Assembly: GCF_048569485.1 (NCBI RefSeq)
Contig: NC_134356.1
Span: forward strand, 532,592,556-532,656,555
Length of the DNA stretch: 64,000 nucleotides
From: Anomaloglossus baeobatrachus
Taxonomy: Eukaryota; Chordata; Amphibia; Anura; Aromobatidae
Direction: 5' to 3'
The notes beneath the pieces are model-generated. The model saw nothing but the letters and a program-made list of their open reading frames with translations, made no database searches and was not told the origin of the DNA. This document shows, piece after piece, positions 1 to 11,718 of this stretch. The translations under genes were made by a program, and so were the position numbers. Every line of letters begins with the position of its first letter. Position 1 is the first letter of the stretch.

Positions 1-1179
1 AAGGCAATGAGGACTGCTCGAATACACATTTCTCGAGTTTAGCAAACAATGAGTGCTCCCTTAAACGGGAAAGGACACGAACGACATCCTGGCGATGAGT
101 CTCCAGATCAGGAGAAAAAATCAGGATGTCGTCCAGATACACCACTACTGAGGATAACAGTAAATCCCTGAACACATCGTTTACGAAGTCCTGAAATACT
201 GCGGGTGCATTACATAACCCAAAAGGCATGACGAGGTATTCATAGTGACCGTCTCGGGTGTTAAAAGCGGTCTTCCATTCGTCACCCTTTCGAATTCGTA
301 CCAAGTTATACGCACCCCGCAGATCCAACTTCGTAAAAACTTGAGCTCCTCTCAGTCTGTCAAAGAGCTCCGAAATTAAAGGTAATGGGTATTTGTTCTT
401 TATTGTGATTGCGTTGAGACCCCTGTAATCTATGCAGGGACGCAAATCACCCTCTTTCTTCCGAACAAAGAAAAACCCAGCTCCCGCGGGAGAGACAGAC
501 TTACGAATGAACCCCTTCTCTAAACTCTCTCTTATATAGGTCGACATGGCCTCCGACTCAGGTATCGACAGGGGGTAAACCCTGCCTTTAGGTGGAACCG
601 AACCTGGGATAAGGTCTATGGCACAGTCATACGGCCTATGGGGTGGAAGAACCTCAGCACCCTGTTTGGAGAACACGTCAGCGAAATCCAAATAGGGTGT
701 AGGTATGGGAGAGAGATCAGTTGATGCAACCGCAACGACCTTAGGTGGTAAGGGAAGACATCGGGACTGACATTTCGAACCCCAACTAATAATGCTGTCA
801 GACTCCCAGTCAATGTGAGGAGCATGAGTCCGAAGCCATGGAAGACCCAGAAGGACGTCGTCTATACCCTCAGGCAAAACAAGAAAAGAAATCTCCTCTA
901 TGTGACCCTGAGACAGGGAAAGGCGCAAGGGAACTGTCCTCAATGTAATGGAGTCAGACAACATAGTTCCATTAACAACACAGACAGGAATAGGCGCCTC
1001 TAACATGATAGAGGGAATATTGTGTCCCTTTACAAATCCTGAGGACACAAAAGTCCCGTCAGCTCCGGAATCCACAAAAGCCATAATAGGCCATGTATTC
1101 TCAGATAACGAGAGCTGACCTGGGATACAACACTTAGAGGGTGCAGAAGATGTCTCTAGTAACCCCCCTCTAATGGTTA
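1..1179 (-). CDS. pol: Ty3/gypsy pol, protease and RT part (partial)
   Basis: Minus-strand translation shows an aspartic-protease motif (DSGADGTF-like) near 1060-1085, then an RT of the Ty3/gypsy type: the PCIDYRGLN block near 430-455, LDLRGAYN near 310-335, PFGLCNAP near 205-230 and YLDD near 140-155. These are the standard nucleotide-binding and catalytic blocks of LTR-element reverse transcriptases. The gene is truncated by the window edge. It follows gag directly on the same strand, as expected of Ty3/gypsy. Confidence 0.75.
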
Positions 1180-2004
1180 CTAGGCCAGGGAGTTTCCCTG
1201 ACGACTAGGACACTTGTTGGCATAGTGCCCAGCCTGACGACATACGTAACATATAGGAGGACCAGACTTGCGTAGTCTGGAGGACGTATGACCTAACTCC
1301 ATAGGAGTGGGAGATGTTTCAGATGCTGAGGAAGATGGTAGTGGACCCTCAACAACTGGAATAGCCCGATGCTTAGGGCGTGAGGAAGAGACCTCGAGTC
1401 TACGTTCCTTATGGCGTACATCGATCCTCGTTGCTACTGTGATCAAGTCCTCCAGAGAAGCAGGGACCTCACGAGTAGCAAGAGCATCCTTGACATAGCC
1501 TGCCAACCCTCTCCAGAAGATAGGAATCAACACCTTCTCTGGCCAATCTAGTTCTGCCACCAGAGTTCTAAAAGCAATGGCATAAGAACTAGTGGATAAC
1601 GAACCCTGAGATAGATCTAACAGTCTCAGGGCCGCATCATGGGTAACCTGCGGACCCATGAATACCGCCTTAAGAGCATCAAGAAAGTCTTGATGTCTCA
1701 GAGTAACCACATCAGAGCGCTCCCATAGGGGAGTCGCCCATTCTAAGGCTTTGTCCTGAAGTAAGGAGATAATAAAGCCTACTCTGGACCTCTCCATAGA
1801 GAAGCGAGAAGAGTTGACCTCTAGGTGTATCTGACACTGACTAATGAAACCACGACATGATCTGGCATCACCAGAATATCTGTTTGGCAGAGCAAGTCGA
1901 GGATCATGTGCAGCTGTCACCATGGTCTGAGGTTTATCCTCTATACTCTTAAGCCGTGACTCAAGTACTTGTATGTAACGATGTAAGTGCTGATATTCTG
2001 CCAT
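1180..2004 (-). CDS. gag: Ty3/gypsy Gag with CCHC zinc knuckle
   Basis: A 274-codon open frame starts 28 bases inside the LTR. The middle carries the Ty3/gypsy Gag (retrotrans_gag) signature, with a segment around FLDALKAVF followed by [10 protein letters not shown] and a WP-containing helix. The C-terminus has one zinc knuckle, [14 protein letters not shown], at about residues 252-265. Gag forms the virus-like particle and binds the element RNA. The N-terminal helix (about residues 1-25) could be coiled-coil. It is a retroelement gene, not a host gene. Confidence 0.85.
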   Translation of the reverse strand: MAEYQHLHRYIQVLESRLKSIEDKPQTMVTAAHDPRLALPNRYSGDARSCRGFISQCQIHLEVNSSRFSMERSRVGFIISLLQDKALEWATPLWERSDVVTLRHQDFLDALKAVFMGPQVTHDAALRLLDLSQGSLSTSSYAIAFRTLVAELDWPEKVLIPIFWRGLAGYVKDALATREVPASLEDLITVATRIDVRHKERRLEVSSSRPKHRAIPVVEGPLPSSSASETSPTPMELGHTSSRLRKSGPPICYVCRQAGHYANKCPSRQGNSLA

Positions 2005-2247
2005 AACTGCCAGACCCTTGGCTCAGTCCTAATGTTACGGGGGGCTGTCTGATAATAACCTAAAGGAGTATCAGACAGTCAGGGTCCACCGTGCAAAGAC
2101 TCTGCTGCAGACTATGGCAGAGTGCAATACCTCTGTTAACTCACAGAAGGATATAATAAGTAAGTAAAGCAATTCCTCCCTTACTTGGAGAGTGTGTGGA
2201 ATGATCTCTGTTAATAATCACAGAGACAAAGGCAATGTGTGCGAAAT

Positions 2248-2485
2248 GGCACCTACCTAGGTCCGCTCTTCTAGTGGTGCAAAAGAGACGAACAGCAGCG
2301 TAAGCCGCACAAAGCTCCTACCTGCGTTCGCTCCACTAGTGTGCGAGGACACGAACCACTAGATATGGCACCTGCCTAGGTCCGCTCTTCTAGTGGTGCA
2401 AAAGAGACGAACAGCAGCGTAAGCCGCACAAAGCTCCTACCTCTGTTCGCTCCCCTAGTGTGCGAGGATACGAACAACTGCCAGA
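2248..2485. repeat. 119-bp tandem duplication inside the LTR
   Basis: A unit starting GGCACCTACCTAGG at 2248 recurs at 2367 as GGCACCTGCCTAGG with few differences; the second copy ends near 2485. A diverged third relative starts near 2567. Confidence 0.8.
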
Positions 2486-2940
2486 CGCAGTATAAGGAAC
2501 GTTACCCTAGCGGCAACGTCCACCTACGAGTCGAATCACAAGGCCCAGCCAAACCATGTGCCTCAGGCACCTGCCTATGTCCACTCCTCTAAGAGGTAAG
2601 GATACGGACAGCAGCCGAAGCTGTAAGGTATAAGAACGCTACCCTGCCGGTAGCGCTCACCTAGCATAGACAGAGGAATGCCTAGAGGAACGCGCACAGA
2701 GCGTCTATTCTTATGCATGAACCAAGAGGACTGATCGCCATGCGGCGTGTGTCAGGGTCTTATATAGACTCTGTGCCTCATCCAAGATGGAGGACACCAG
2801 AGCCAATCCGCTGCCAGAACGACAGGAGTGACGTCATGCTGGCCTATCACCGAGCAAGGCGTCACAAGCACATGACCAGCGACCAATCGGCATAGAAGGT
2901 GTCAGAGACATGTGACCTCGTGTCAGCGATGATGTCACCC

Positions 2941-3120
2941 GCACATGTGCAATGGCTCCAAGATAGGACTTAGTCTCCGGCGCTCGCACATGTGCAGTAG
3001 CAAGAAATCTGGACTTAGTCTCCAGCGCTCGCACATGTGCAGTAGCAAGAAATCTGGACTTAGTCTCCAGCGCTCGCACATGTGCAGTAGCAAGAAATCT
3101 GGACATAGTCTCCAGTGCTC
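2941..3120. repeat. 45-bp minisatellite, four units, inside the LTR
   Basis: Units start with GCACATGTGC at 2941, 2986, 3031 and 3076. The first unit is diverged and the other three are nearly identical. The 45-bp length is a multiple of three, which produces meaningless repetitive open frames here. Confidence 0.9.
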
Positions 3121-3135
3121 GCAGCAACCGTAACA

Positions 3136-5896
3136 CAGGCCCTATCTGAAAAGTGGGTTAAGGAGGTTACCGCAAGTTCTCTACGTCTAATGCAACTCCT
3201 CTTGGAGGAGGAAAGGGCTAGACTGGTGAGTCTATCCAAAAAATTGACTGACCAGATTGAGATCACTAAGAAATTTTCATCTGAAATAGATTTCAAATCT
3301 CGTGAATCCACTCTCCAGAATTCCATTGAAAGGTTCCAGTATCACCTCAAAGAGAGGAAACATCGATACTTTGTTAGGGACGTTCAAGAATTCAAGGACC
3401 ACAAAGCCTATCTCTTTCACGCAAGCAAGGTTCACATTCCACTACCTGAAACTGAACCCTCATCAACTAATACTGAGGTATCAGAACTTTACTTGAGCAG
3501 GGAGAGGCAATAGACCCTACTCACCCCATTTTTTAGACTATCAACACTATCTCCGGAGTCGTCAACAGCCCTACAATCCATCACAGGGGGATCTTCTTAG
3601 ATAATTAATGTTCAAAAACCTTAAGTCCAGCAGCCATGTGTATCCTGAGTAAAGGATTATCTTTTGTCCCTACATCGGAGCTCAGCATTTTCGATATCGT
3701 AAAGGACCTTCACCTATTTGTACAGAAACTTAAATGGCGGAAGCATTTTATTTATAATGAAAAAATGTAGTGCAGAGAACTGGGAGTTTCGGAGGATTTA
3801 CTACTAGATATCCGCCTTTTAATAGGTTTGTCAGAAGAAAACTCAAATTCTTTTGGTGAAGGCCCTTTCACGGTGTTAAAACTAAAAAGTACCCGTTTAC
3901 CTCCACCTCAAAATGATGTTTCAGCAATAGATGTCTTTACACAACTAGTTTGTGAGGACATTGAAAATCTTTGTCCAAAAAGACAATACGCTGAGTTCAA
4001 CACTACTCAGGAAGAAATGAAGGCTCTTAATGAGCTGCAACATGACCACGACATTGTCATAAAATCTTCAGATAAGGGCGGCAATATCGTGGTCATGGAC
4101 TGGACCATGTATAGAGATATGTGTAGGTCATTACTATGTGATAAGACTGGGTATGCCAGATTGAGCTCCAACCCTACTACCCTATTCTTGGGGCAGTTGA
4201 AAGAAATTATCTTGGATGGCCTTAACAATAATCATATAAGTAAAAATGAGTATGATTTTATGCAACCTTTACATCCAGCAACAGCTACTTTTTACTGTCT
4301 GCCCAAGATCCATAAGGGCCTCACCCCTTTAAAGGGGAGGCCCACTGTTTCTGGGGTAGACGGCCTGTCAGAATGTTGGCATTTATTTTGATTGGTTGTT
4401 AACCCCTTTTGTGAACTCACTAACATCTTTCACCCATGATACTACAGATTTGCTGAGGAAGTTGGATGATGTTGCTCTCGAACCAGACTCCATCTTGTGT
4501 AGCATCGACGTTGAAGCTCTCTATTTGTCGATAATACACTCGGTGGGGTTACATGCAGTTGAATTTTTTCTAAAAACGCGTGGGCGCCAGTTTCAAGGAC
4601 ACAAGTTTCTCCTCCAGATTTTGGAATTCTGTCTCACGAAAAATTATTTTTTGTTTGATGGAAACATCTACCAGCAGCTCAGGGGTACTGCAATGGGGAG
4701 CCCTTGTGCTCCCTCGTATGCTAATTTACTCCAGGGCTGGTGGGAGGAGACGTGTTTTTGGTGATGAGGACCCCCCAGGCATTGAAAATGTCATTTACTG
4801 GTCAAGATATATAGACGATATCTTTGTCATATGGAGGGGGAACTCACACAGCTTTGACGTGTTTGTTGCACTTCTTAATAACAACATTGGTCTCTCATTT
4901 ACCAGCGAGAGTAACGCTACCCAACTTCCTTTCTTGGATGTGTTAATCTCTAAAGATGAATCTGGTGTCCTTTCCACAAGAACGTACAGAAAACCGATGG
5001 CCACCAATTTACTACTCCGTTGGGAGAGCAACCATCCACTTCCACAAAAACGTGGTATCCCAAAAGGGCAATATCTAAGACTCAGGCGAAATTGATCCAA
5101 GGATTGTGAGTTCCAGGAACAAGTCGCGGATCTGAAAAAATGCTTCAGGGAAAGGGGGTATCCGGATAAAGTCCTAAAAAAGGCGAATCGGGAAGCGAGT
5201 GTGAAGGATAGTACAAGTTTGCTGATCCCTTCCTCTCCACGAATTGATGATGAAAAAATCAAACATTACTACTTATAGTAATGGATTACATGCTTTCATC
5301 TATTCTAAAAAAAACACTGGCCAATCCTCCAAATGGACTCAGACATTGGTGACCTGGTGGATAAGCAACCACAATGGACATACCGACGCAACAGAACTTT
5401 ACAAGACAGGCTTGTTCACAGCCATTTTAACCCCCCTAAAAAAAACTACATGGCTAGCACATGGAACATGGAATACTGGGTTCTTTTAAATGTAGTGGTT
5501 GTGTGGCATGTCCTGTCATAAAAACTGGAAAAACCTTTCAGTCACGTTACAGGTAGGATCTACTCAATCAGGCCGTTTATTAACTGACGCACATCTGGTG
5601 TAATCTGTAAGTCCACCTGCTCTTGTTCCATCGAATATGTAGGGAAAACGAAGCGAGAGTTAAGACGCAGGGTTGAAGAACACTTACGTGACATCTCCAA
5701 CAAACGAGACACTCAATTGTCCAAACATATTAATCAATCACATGGCGGTGACACCAAAGGTCTAACATTCACGGGCACTGATTCCATCACATAACCCATC
5801 CGGGGTGGTGACTGGGATAAAAGTCTCCTACAGCGGGAGACTGTTTGGATTTATATGCTGAAAACCCAGGCCCCTATGGGTTTAAATGAAACCCTC
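3136..5896 (+). mobile_element. Penelope-like element, 5' and central part (broken)
   Basis: Protein fragments in order are: a charged helical N-terminal segment (3136-3513, rich in L/E/K); a Penelope-type RT (3828-5095) with KSSDKGGNIVVMD, LPKIHKG, GRPTVSG, SIDVEALY, GTAMGSPCAPSYANL, RYIDDIFVIW and LPFLDV blocks; and a GIY-YIG endonuclease remnant (about 5630-5896) with EYVGKTKRELRRRVEEH, ending in the family's P-GLN motif. This RT plus C-terminal GIY-YIG arrangement defines Penelope-like elements. The copy is dead, with several interruptions. Its left part is missing or lies beyond the Ty3 element ending at 3135. A chromovirus interrupts it at 5897, and it resumes at 11719. Confidence 0.85.
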
Positions 5897-6582
5897 TGTC
5901 AGAGTTCCGGGATTTCCAGTTTTCCTCTGAAGGATCTTGCCCTTTGTTAACATGGAGTTTTCTGTTCTGTTGCCCTACTTCTTGTTCATCTGTTTAAAAG
6001 CCCGCCCCTAAGCTTTGTCTAGTTGCCTGCGTATACTGCTTTCTGTGTACTCCTGCCCTGCTGCTCTCATCTCCTGATTGCTATTTGGATCCTGCTGAAA
6101 CACCCGACACCGGCTCTGGACTTCACCTGTCTCATCAAGCTGTGCTCGGACTCTGTCTGCCGTCTCTGGTCGGCACTTCTGCCCGGTCCCTTCCGTTCAT
6201 ATCCACCCTAGGACTCACATCACGTACGGACATTTTTTGGACTATTTCTGTTGCCCTTTTGTGTCCCGGTTTGGGCCTTCTGGGGTGATTGCCGGACAGC
6301 CCCTGTATAGGGGTTCGCTTCTGGCAGTCTCCCTGGGGGAGTCCAGTGCGCGGCCCCGGGAATTCCCCTTTGCTCTGAACCCAGCAGGTATTTACTGTGT
6401 TTATGTTCCACTGTGTATATTTTGTTCTGTGTACATATTGCGGTTACATCTTATTGTGTATATTCTGTTCTGTGCACATATTGCGGTTACATATTATATA
6501 ATGTCTTTTGCACCAAGAACTCGTCTCTGGTTGTCATTGCCCTAACGCAATCGAAATCCTCAGTACATACAATAGTATTACT
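5897..6582 (+). repeat. 5' LTR of chromovirus
   Basis: Begins TGTCAGAGTTCC and ends ...AGTATTACT, matching the copy at 11006. It contains a roughly 42-bp subrepeat (TGTGTATATT...GCGGTTACAT) present in fewer copies than in the 3' LTR. Confidence 0.9.
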
Positions 6583-6618
6583 TTATACTCAGGCCAATAA
6601 GAGGATTTCGCTGGGGCA

Positions 6619-7580
6619 ATGACTGAGACACGAGTAGATCAGCTTTTCTCCATGATTAACTCCTTGCAGCAGGAGATAGAGGTGGTGCAAACTAAGCTTA
6701 GAGATGTGGAGGTACAGCTGGGCCATGATCACCAGGTACTGGGTCCGGCTATTCAGGACTTGCAAACCAGAGTGGAGGCTCAGGAAACCGCCCCACTACA
6801 TCCGTATCAGCTGCCGGTATGCCTAGGTTACCCCCATTTCGTTTCAGTGGTGATCGAAGTCAGTTCCGTGGGTTTATTAACCAGTGTATACTGTTTTTTG
6901 ATGTACATGCTGATTATTACCGGTCTGACCGGTCAAAAGTGTTATGTATAATCATGTTGTTAACCTCACGAGCACTGGCTTGGGCTAATCCTATGATAGA
7001 GAACCGTGATATCCGTTTAAATAACCTGGATGACTTTTAAACAGCAATGGCGCAAATGTTTGATGATCCTAATCGCCGTGCTACCGCTGAATCGGCTCTG
7101 CTTTCCTTACGTCAGGGAAAGCGGTCTGTCATCGAATACGCCACTGAGTTCAAAAGGTTAGTGGTAGACACCGACTGGGGAAATAATGCGCTATTATCAG
7201 TGTTCAGAAAGGGTTTGTCTGGTACCATCAAGGACGAGTTAGCTCGTGCCGAATCTCCACGGGATTTTGAACTGTTTCTCCAACACTGTGTGCGTATCGA
7301 TACCCGCTTGACGGAACGCAGACAGGAAAAATGGGCAGCTGTAAACCGGGTAACCAACTTTGCGTTTCCTTCCAGAGAACCTGCTCACAAGACGCCACGG
7401 GAGGCCGAGGATGTTCCTATGCAAGTGGACTCTCTACAAAAGCGAGAGACCAACGAACGTCGTGAACACTGGCTCCGTGAGCGTTTGTGTTTCTATTGTG
7501 GTCAATCGGACCATTTTCTGATTGACTGCCCAAAACGTCCAAATCGCCCGAATAAGGTACTGGCAGCAATGGCAGAGTGA
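6619..7580 (+). pseudogene. gag: Chromovirus gag region with zinc knuckle
   Basis: Starts with an ATG 36 bases after the LTR (6619) with a leucine/glutamine-rich helical N-terminus. The core carries Gag-type sequence (FSGDRSQFRGFINQC; later LLSLRQGKRSVIEYA and FRKGLSGTIKDEL). A CCHC knuckle, CFYCGQSDHFLIDC, lies at about 7487-7528. It encodes the particle protein of the element. It is a broken copy, read in more than one frame. Confidence 0.8.
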
Positions 7581-8053
7581 CAACACGGACGCAGAGTCCG
7601 ATATCTCTGAGGCGAGTTTACACCTGGATGCGTTATTTCCCTCGACATTGATGTCAACTTCACCTAAGCACCCGGAAGGGAAATACACCCATTGCTCGCT
7701 TCCCATTCAGATACGGTGGGAGGGACAGTTCATTTCTACATCTGCTATGATAGACTCTGGGGCAGGGGGAAATTTCATTCACTCTTCTTTTTCCAGGAAA
7801 CACGGTATCCAGACTCAGTAAAGATCCTCACCAGTTACCATGGAGACGGTAGACGGTTCTCCATTAGTTTCCGGACCAGTTGATCGGGAGACAGTACCCC
7901 TTGAATGTGTGATGAAACCAGGTCAGCAGGAGACCCTTGTTTTCATGTTGATTTCTTCTCCCCATTTTCCGATAATTTTAGGAATTCCTTGGCTGCGGTC
8001 TACAAATCCAGTCATCGATTGGGAGACTAAAGAAATATCCTTCCCACCCCAGA

Positions 8054-10975
8054 GTGGTCCGACCATTAACACCGAATGCGGAGGGCACTGTACAGGTACC
8101 TGTTCTACCCCCGGTTTATAATGACTTCGCTGATATATGCGACAAAAGAAAAGCAGATCGGCTTCCCCCGCATAGACCGAATGATTGTCCCATAGACTTA
8201 CTCCCAGGGGCAGAGATCCCGTTTGGTCAAGTCTATCCGTTGGCGGCACCTGAGTTACAAGCACTAAAAGACTACATCGATGAAAGCCTAGCCAAGGGAT
8301 TTATTCGACCTTCCACCTCACCAGCAGGGGCACCCATCTTTTTTGTGAAAAAGAAAGAGGGGACTCTGAGACCTTGTATCGACTACCGGGAACTAAATAA
8401 GATAACCATCCGTAACCGGTATCCGTTACCGTTGATTCCCGAACTATTGGAAAGAGTACAACAGGCCAAAATATTTACTAAATTGGATCTCCGTGGGGCA
8501 TATAATCTACTCCGCATATGTCCCGGGGACGAGTGGAAAACAGCGTTCAGATGTCGGTATGGACATTATGAGTATCTAGTGATGCCTTTTGGACTTTGTA
8601 ACGCCCCAGCGGCTTTCCAACACCTAGTCAACGATATTTTTAGGGATATAATGGACCAGTTCATGGTGATTTACCTGGATGATATCTTGATCTTTTCTGA
8701 TTCCCTACAGGAACACCAGGAGCACGTCAAGACAGTACTTACCCGTCTGAGGGATAACCACCTGTATATCAAACTGGAGAAGTGCGAATTCCATTGCTCA
8801 AAGATACAATTTTTAGGATATGTCATCTCTCCTCAGGGACTGAACATGGAGTCTGGCAAGATACGGGCAATTCTAGACTGGCCGGAACCAGGAAACATCA
8901 AGGAGGTACAACTCTTTGTCGGTTTTGCTAACTTTTACAGACGCTTTATCCGTAACTTTTCAGAGATCGTCCGTCCTATCACTCTGTTAACCAAAAAAGG
9001 GCAGAAGTTTCTGTGGTCTGCCCAGGCCCAGGAAGCTTTCAATCGTCTCAAGGTTTGTTTTACCTCAGCACCAATACTAATACACCCGAATCCCGCACTC
9101 CCTTTTATTCTGGAAGTCGATGCTTCCGATTATGCATTAGGGGCTATCCTTTCACAAAGGACTGGGGACAAGAGTCTCTTGCACCCGTGTGCTTTCTTTT
9201 CTCGCCGGTTGTCCCCTGCAGAAAAGAACTATGACATTGCGGACAAGGAATTGTTGGCAATTATTTCTGCTTTTAAGGAATGGAGACACCACTTACAGGG
9301 AGCGGCGCAACAAGTGATAGTTCTCACAGACCATCGTAACCTAGAATTCCTTAAATCTGCCAGGTGCCTGTCTCCACGGCAAGCCTGTTGGAGCCTGTTA
9401 CTTAACCAGTTTAATTTTATCCTTACATACCGTCCAGGGTCACGTAATGGGAAAGCCGATGCCTTGTCCCGAATCCACGCCATGGACTCCGTGTCTGGAA
9501 CCCCGTCTCAGACCGTTTTATCAGATGCCAATTTTGTTGGAGTAATCCGGGACCAGGACTTGTGGAAGGACATCAAGCTGGCCTATGATGGTGACGTATT
9601 TCTTGCTGCCACCCCGAATGATGTGAATCTTGTCCTTCGGAATGGTGTGTGGTTGAGAGAGCGATGTATTTATGTCCCGGAGGCTGTAAGACTTCGGGTT
9701 CTCAAGTTGGTCCATGACTCCGTGTTGGCAGGTCATAGGGGGGTACAGAAGACGCAGGAATTTCTGAGTCGTTTTTTCTGGTGGCCTACCTGTTTAAAGG
9801 ATGTGAAAGACTATGTTCACTCATGTGTGGTTTGTGCCCGGTGCAAGGTCCCTCGTGTGGCTCCTACGGGACTCCTTCAACCGTTACCCGTACCATCTCG
9901 CCCTTGGGGTTCCATCTCAATGGATTTTATTGTGGAGTTGCCCGTCTCAGGCGGTAACAATACCATTTTGGTGGTGGTGGATCAGTTGACAAAGGCTGCT
10001 CACTTCATTCCATGTACCGGTCTTCCCTCAGCCGCAGAGACAGTGGATTTGGTTATCCAGAATATATTTCGATTGCATGGGGTACCGGATGAGATCATCT
10101 CTGACCGGGGCGTGCAGTTCATGTCTAAGTTCTGGAAAGGGTTTTGTTCGGCACTCCATATTGTTGTCTGTTTGTCTTCTGCATACCATCCCCAGACAAA
10201 TGGGCAAACCGAACTGACTAATCAAACCCTGGAGCAGTACCTACGATGTTATGTCAGCCATCTGCAGGACGATTGGTTGCAGTTGCTTCTTTTGGCGGAG
10301 TTCTTGTATAACAAAACTCAGAGCAGCTCCACTAAGGTAACGCCCTTTTTCGCTAACTTGGGTTACCATCCGAATATTTTGCCTAGGTCACCGGTGGCGG
10401 TTTCGGTGCCAGCGGTGGAGGACAGATTGACGGAGCTACAACGGAATCTTGAGGTTTTAAAGGACTCTTTGGCTTCGGCTCAGGAGCGTTACAAGAAGTC
10501 GGCAGACACTCACCGGAAACAGACACCCATGTATAAGGTAGGGGACTCGGTGTGGTTATCCACCAAGAATCTGAAACTAGGTGTTCCTTCGCAGAAGCTG
10601 GGGCAGAAATTCATTGGTCCGTTCAAGATCACCGGGATAGTGAGCTCTGTGGCCTGTCGGCTGAGGTTGCCGCACAATTTAAAGGTACACCCGGTCTTTC
10701 ACGTTTCTCTGCTGAAACCAGTTTCCCCTAATACGTTTCAAGGTCATATCGTGCCTCCTCCTCCACCAGTGATGGTTGATGGCCAGGAGCAGTTTGTGGT
10801 TGAGGACATTATTGACTCCCGGCTCCATCGGCATCGGCTTCAGTATCTGGTACGTTGGCAGGGGTACTCCCCCGAGGACGATTCCTGGGAACCTGTGGGT
10901 AACATCCGAGCGCCCCGGAAGGTTGCTCAGTTTCATCGGAGGTACCCGGACAAGCCTGGCCCTGGTCCGTCCTGA
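8054..10975 (+). CDS. pol: Chromovirus pol: RT, RNase H, integrase, chromodomain
   Basis: The 973-codon open frame has the canonical Ty3 order. RT blocks are [25 protein letters not shown] and YLDDIL (about residue 209). RNase H shows EVDASDYALGAIL (about 354). The integrase HHCC finger lies at about 554-597, and the catalytic core shows SMDFIVELP, SDRGVQF and HPQTNGQTE (about 622-720). The C-terminal chromodomain (about 916-965) has QYLVRWQGY followed by DDSWEP, which directs integration to particular chromatin in this clade. Protease-like sequence (DSGAGGNF, about 7750-7780) lies upstream in another frame. Vertebrate chromoviruses of this type occur in fish and amphibians. Confidence 0.93.
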   Translation: MVRPLTPNAEGTVQVPVLPPVYNDFADICDKRKADRLPPHRPNDCPIDLLPGAEIPFGQVYPLAAPELQALKDYIDESLAKGFIRPSTSPAGAPIFFVKKKEGTLRPCIDYRELNKITIRNRYPLPLIPELLERVQQAKIFTKLDLRGAYNLLRICPGDEWKTAFRCRYGHYEYLVMPFGLCNAPAAFQHLVNDIFRDIMDQFMVIYLDDILIFSDSLQEHQEHVKTVLTRLRDNHLYIKLEKCEFHCSKIQFLGYVISPQGLNMESGKIRAILDWPEPGNIKEVQLFVGFANFYRRFIRNFSEIVRPITLLTKKGQKFLWSAQAQEAFNRLKVCFTSAPILIHPNPALPFILEVDASDYALGAILSQRTGDKSLLHPCAFFSRRLSPAEKNYDIADKELLAIISAFKEWRHHLQGAAQQVIVLTDHRNLEFLKSARCLSPRQACWSLLLNQFNFILTYRPGSRNGKADALSRIHAMDSVSGTPSQTVLSDANFVGVIRDQDLWKDIKLAYDGDVFLAATPNDVNLVLRNGVWLRERCIYVPEAVRLRVLKLVHDSVLAGHRGVQKTQEFLSRFFWWPTCLKDVKDYVHSCVVCARCKVPRVAPTGLLQPLPVPSRPWGSISMDFIVELPVSGGNNTILVVVDQLTKAAHFIPCTGLPSAAETVDLVIQNIFRLHGVPDEIISDRGVQFMSKFWKGFCSALHIVVCLSSAYHPQTNGQTELTNQTLEQYLRCYVSHLQDDWLQLLLLAEFLYNKTQSSSTKVTPFFANLGYHPNILPRSPVAVSVPAVEDRLTELQRNLEVLKDSLASAQERYKKSADTHRKQTPMYKVGDSVWLSTKNLKLGVPSQKLGQKFIGPFKITGIVSSVACRLRLPHNLKVHPVFHVSLLKPVSPNTFQGHIVPPPPPVMVDGQEQFVVEDIIDSRLHRHRLQYLVRWQGYSPEDDSWEPVGNIRAPRKVAQFHRRYPDKPGPGPS

Positions 10976-11005
10976 GGCCGTTTCTGGGGGGGTGGGGGGG
11001 AGTAC

Positions 11006-11718
11006 TGTCAGAGTTCCGGGATTTCCAGTTTTCCTCTGAAGGATCTTGCCCTTTGTTAACATGGAGTTTTCTGTTCTGTTGCCCTACTTCCTGTTCATCT
11101 GTTTAAAAGCCCGCCCCTAAGCTTTGTCTAGTTGCCTGAGTATACTGCTTCCTGTGTACTCCTACCCTGCTGCTCTCATCTCCTGATTGCTATTTGGATC
11201 CTGCTGAAACACCCGACACCGGCTCTGGACTTCACCTGTCTCATGAAGCTGTGCTCGGACTCTGTCCGGTCCCTTCCGTTCATATCCACCCTAGGACTCA
11301 CATCACGTACGGACATTTTTTGGACTATTTTTGTTGCCCTTTTGTGTCCCGGCTGCTGTACATTTTGGCCTTCTGGGGTGATTGCCGGACAGCCCCTATA
11401 TAGGGGTTCGCTTCTGGCGGTCTCCCTGGGGGAGTCCAGTGCGCGGCCCCGGGAATTCCCCTTTGCTCTGAACCCAGCAGGTATTTACTGTGTTTATGTT
11501 CCACTGTGTATATTTTGTTCTGTGTACATATTGCGGTTACATATTACTGTGTATATTTTGTTCTGTTTACATAGTGCGGTTACATCTTATTGTGTATATT
11601 CTGTTCTGTGCACATATTGCGGTTACATATTATAAAACGTCTTTTGCACCAAGAACTCGTCTCTGGTTGTCATTGCCCTAACGCAATCGAAATCCTCAGT
11701 ACATACAATAGTATTACT
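11006..11718 (+). repeat. 3' LTR of chromovirus
   Basis: Begins TGTCAGAGTTCC after the G-rich tract and ends at the CCCTC duplication. It is longer than the 5' copy because of an extra internal subrepeat (about 11541-11582) and a short insertion near 11352, and it lacks a short segment present in the 5' LTR. Confidence 0.9.

Larger units (their letters stand above)
1..3135 (-). mobile_element. Ty3/gypsy LTR retrotransposon, partial (runs off the left edge)
   Basis: On the minus strand the order is LTR (2033-3135), gag (1180-2004), then protease and reverse transcriptase running off the window at position 1. The RT part shows the PFGLCNAP block and a YLDD catalytic box in minus-strand translation near 150-230. 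The element is cut by the window edge, so integrase and the second LTR are not seen and LTR-based age cannot be judged. It abuts the Penelope-like sequence at 3136, suggesting it inserted into that element; the five bases after the LTR are CAGGC, but the matching target duplication lies outside the window. Visible coding parts look largely open, so it may be fairly young. Confidence 0.85.
2033..3135 (-). repeat. LTR of the partial Ty3/gypsy element (1103 bp)
   Basis: The boundaries are given by an 8-bp terminal inverted repeat, TGTTACGG at 2033 and CCGTAACA ending at 3135, which includes the canonical TG...CA. Gag begins just inside the left edge. The LTR holds two internal tandem repeats, listed separately. 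Confidence 0.75.
5897..11718 (+). mobile_element. Ty3/gypsy chromovirus with both LTRs
   Basis: LTRs at 5897-6582 and 11006-11718 flank gag and pol, and pol ends in a chromodomain. A 5-bp target duplication CCCTC lies at 5892-5896 and 11719-11723. A purine/G-rich polypurine tract (about 10985-11000) precedes the 3' LTR. The LTRs differ by few substitutions plus a handful of short indels, so the insertion looks young. The gag end is broken in about two or three places, while the main pol frame is long and open. It sits inside the Penelope-like element, just after that element's conserved GLN motif. Confidence 0.93.
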
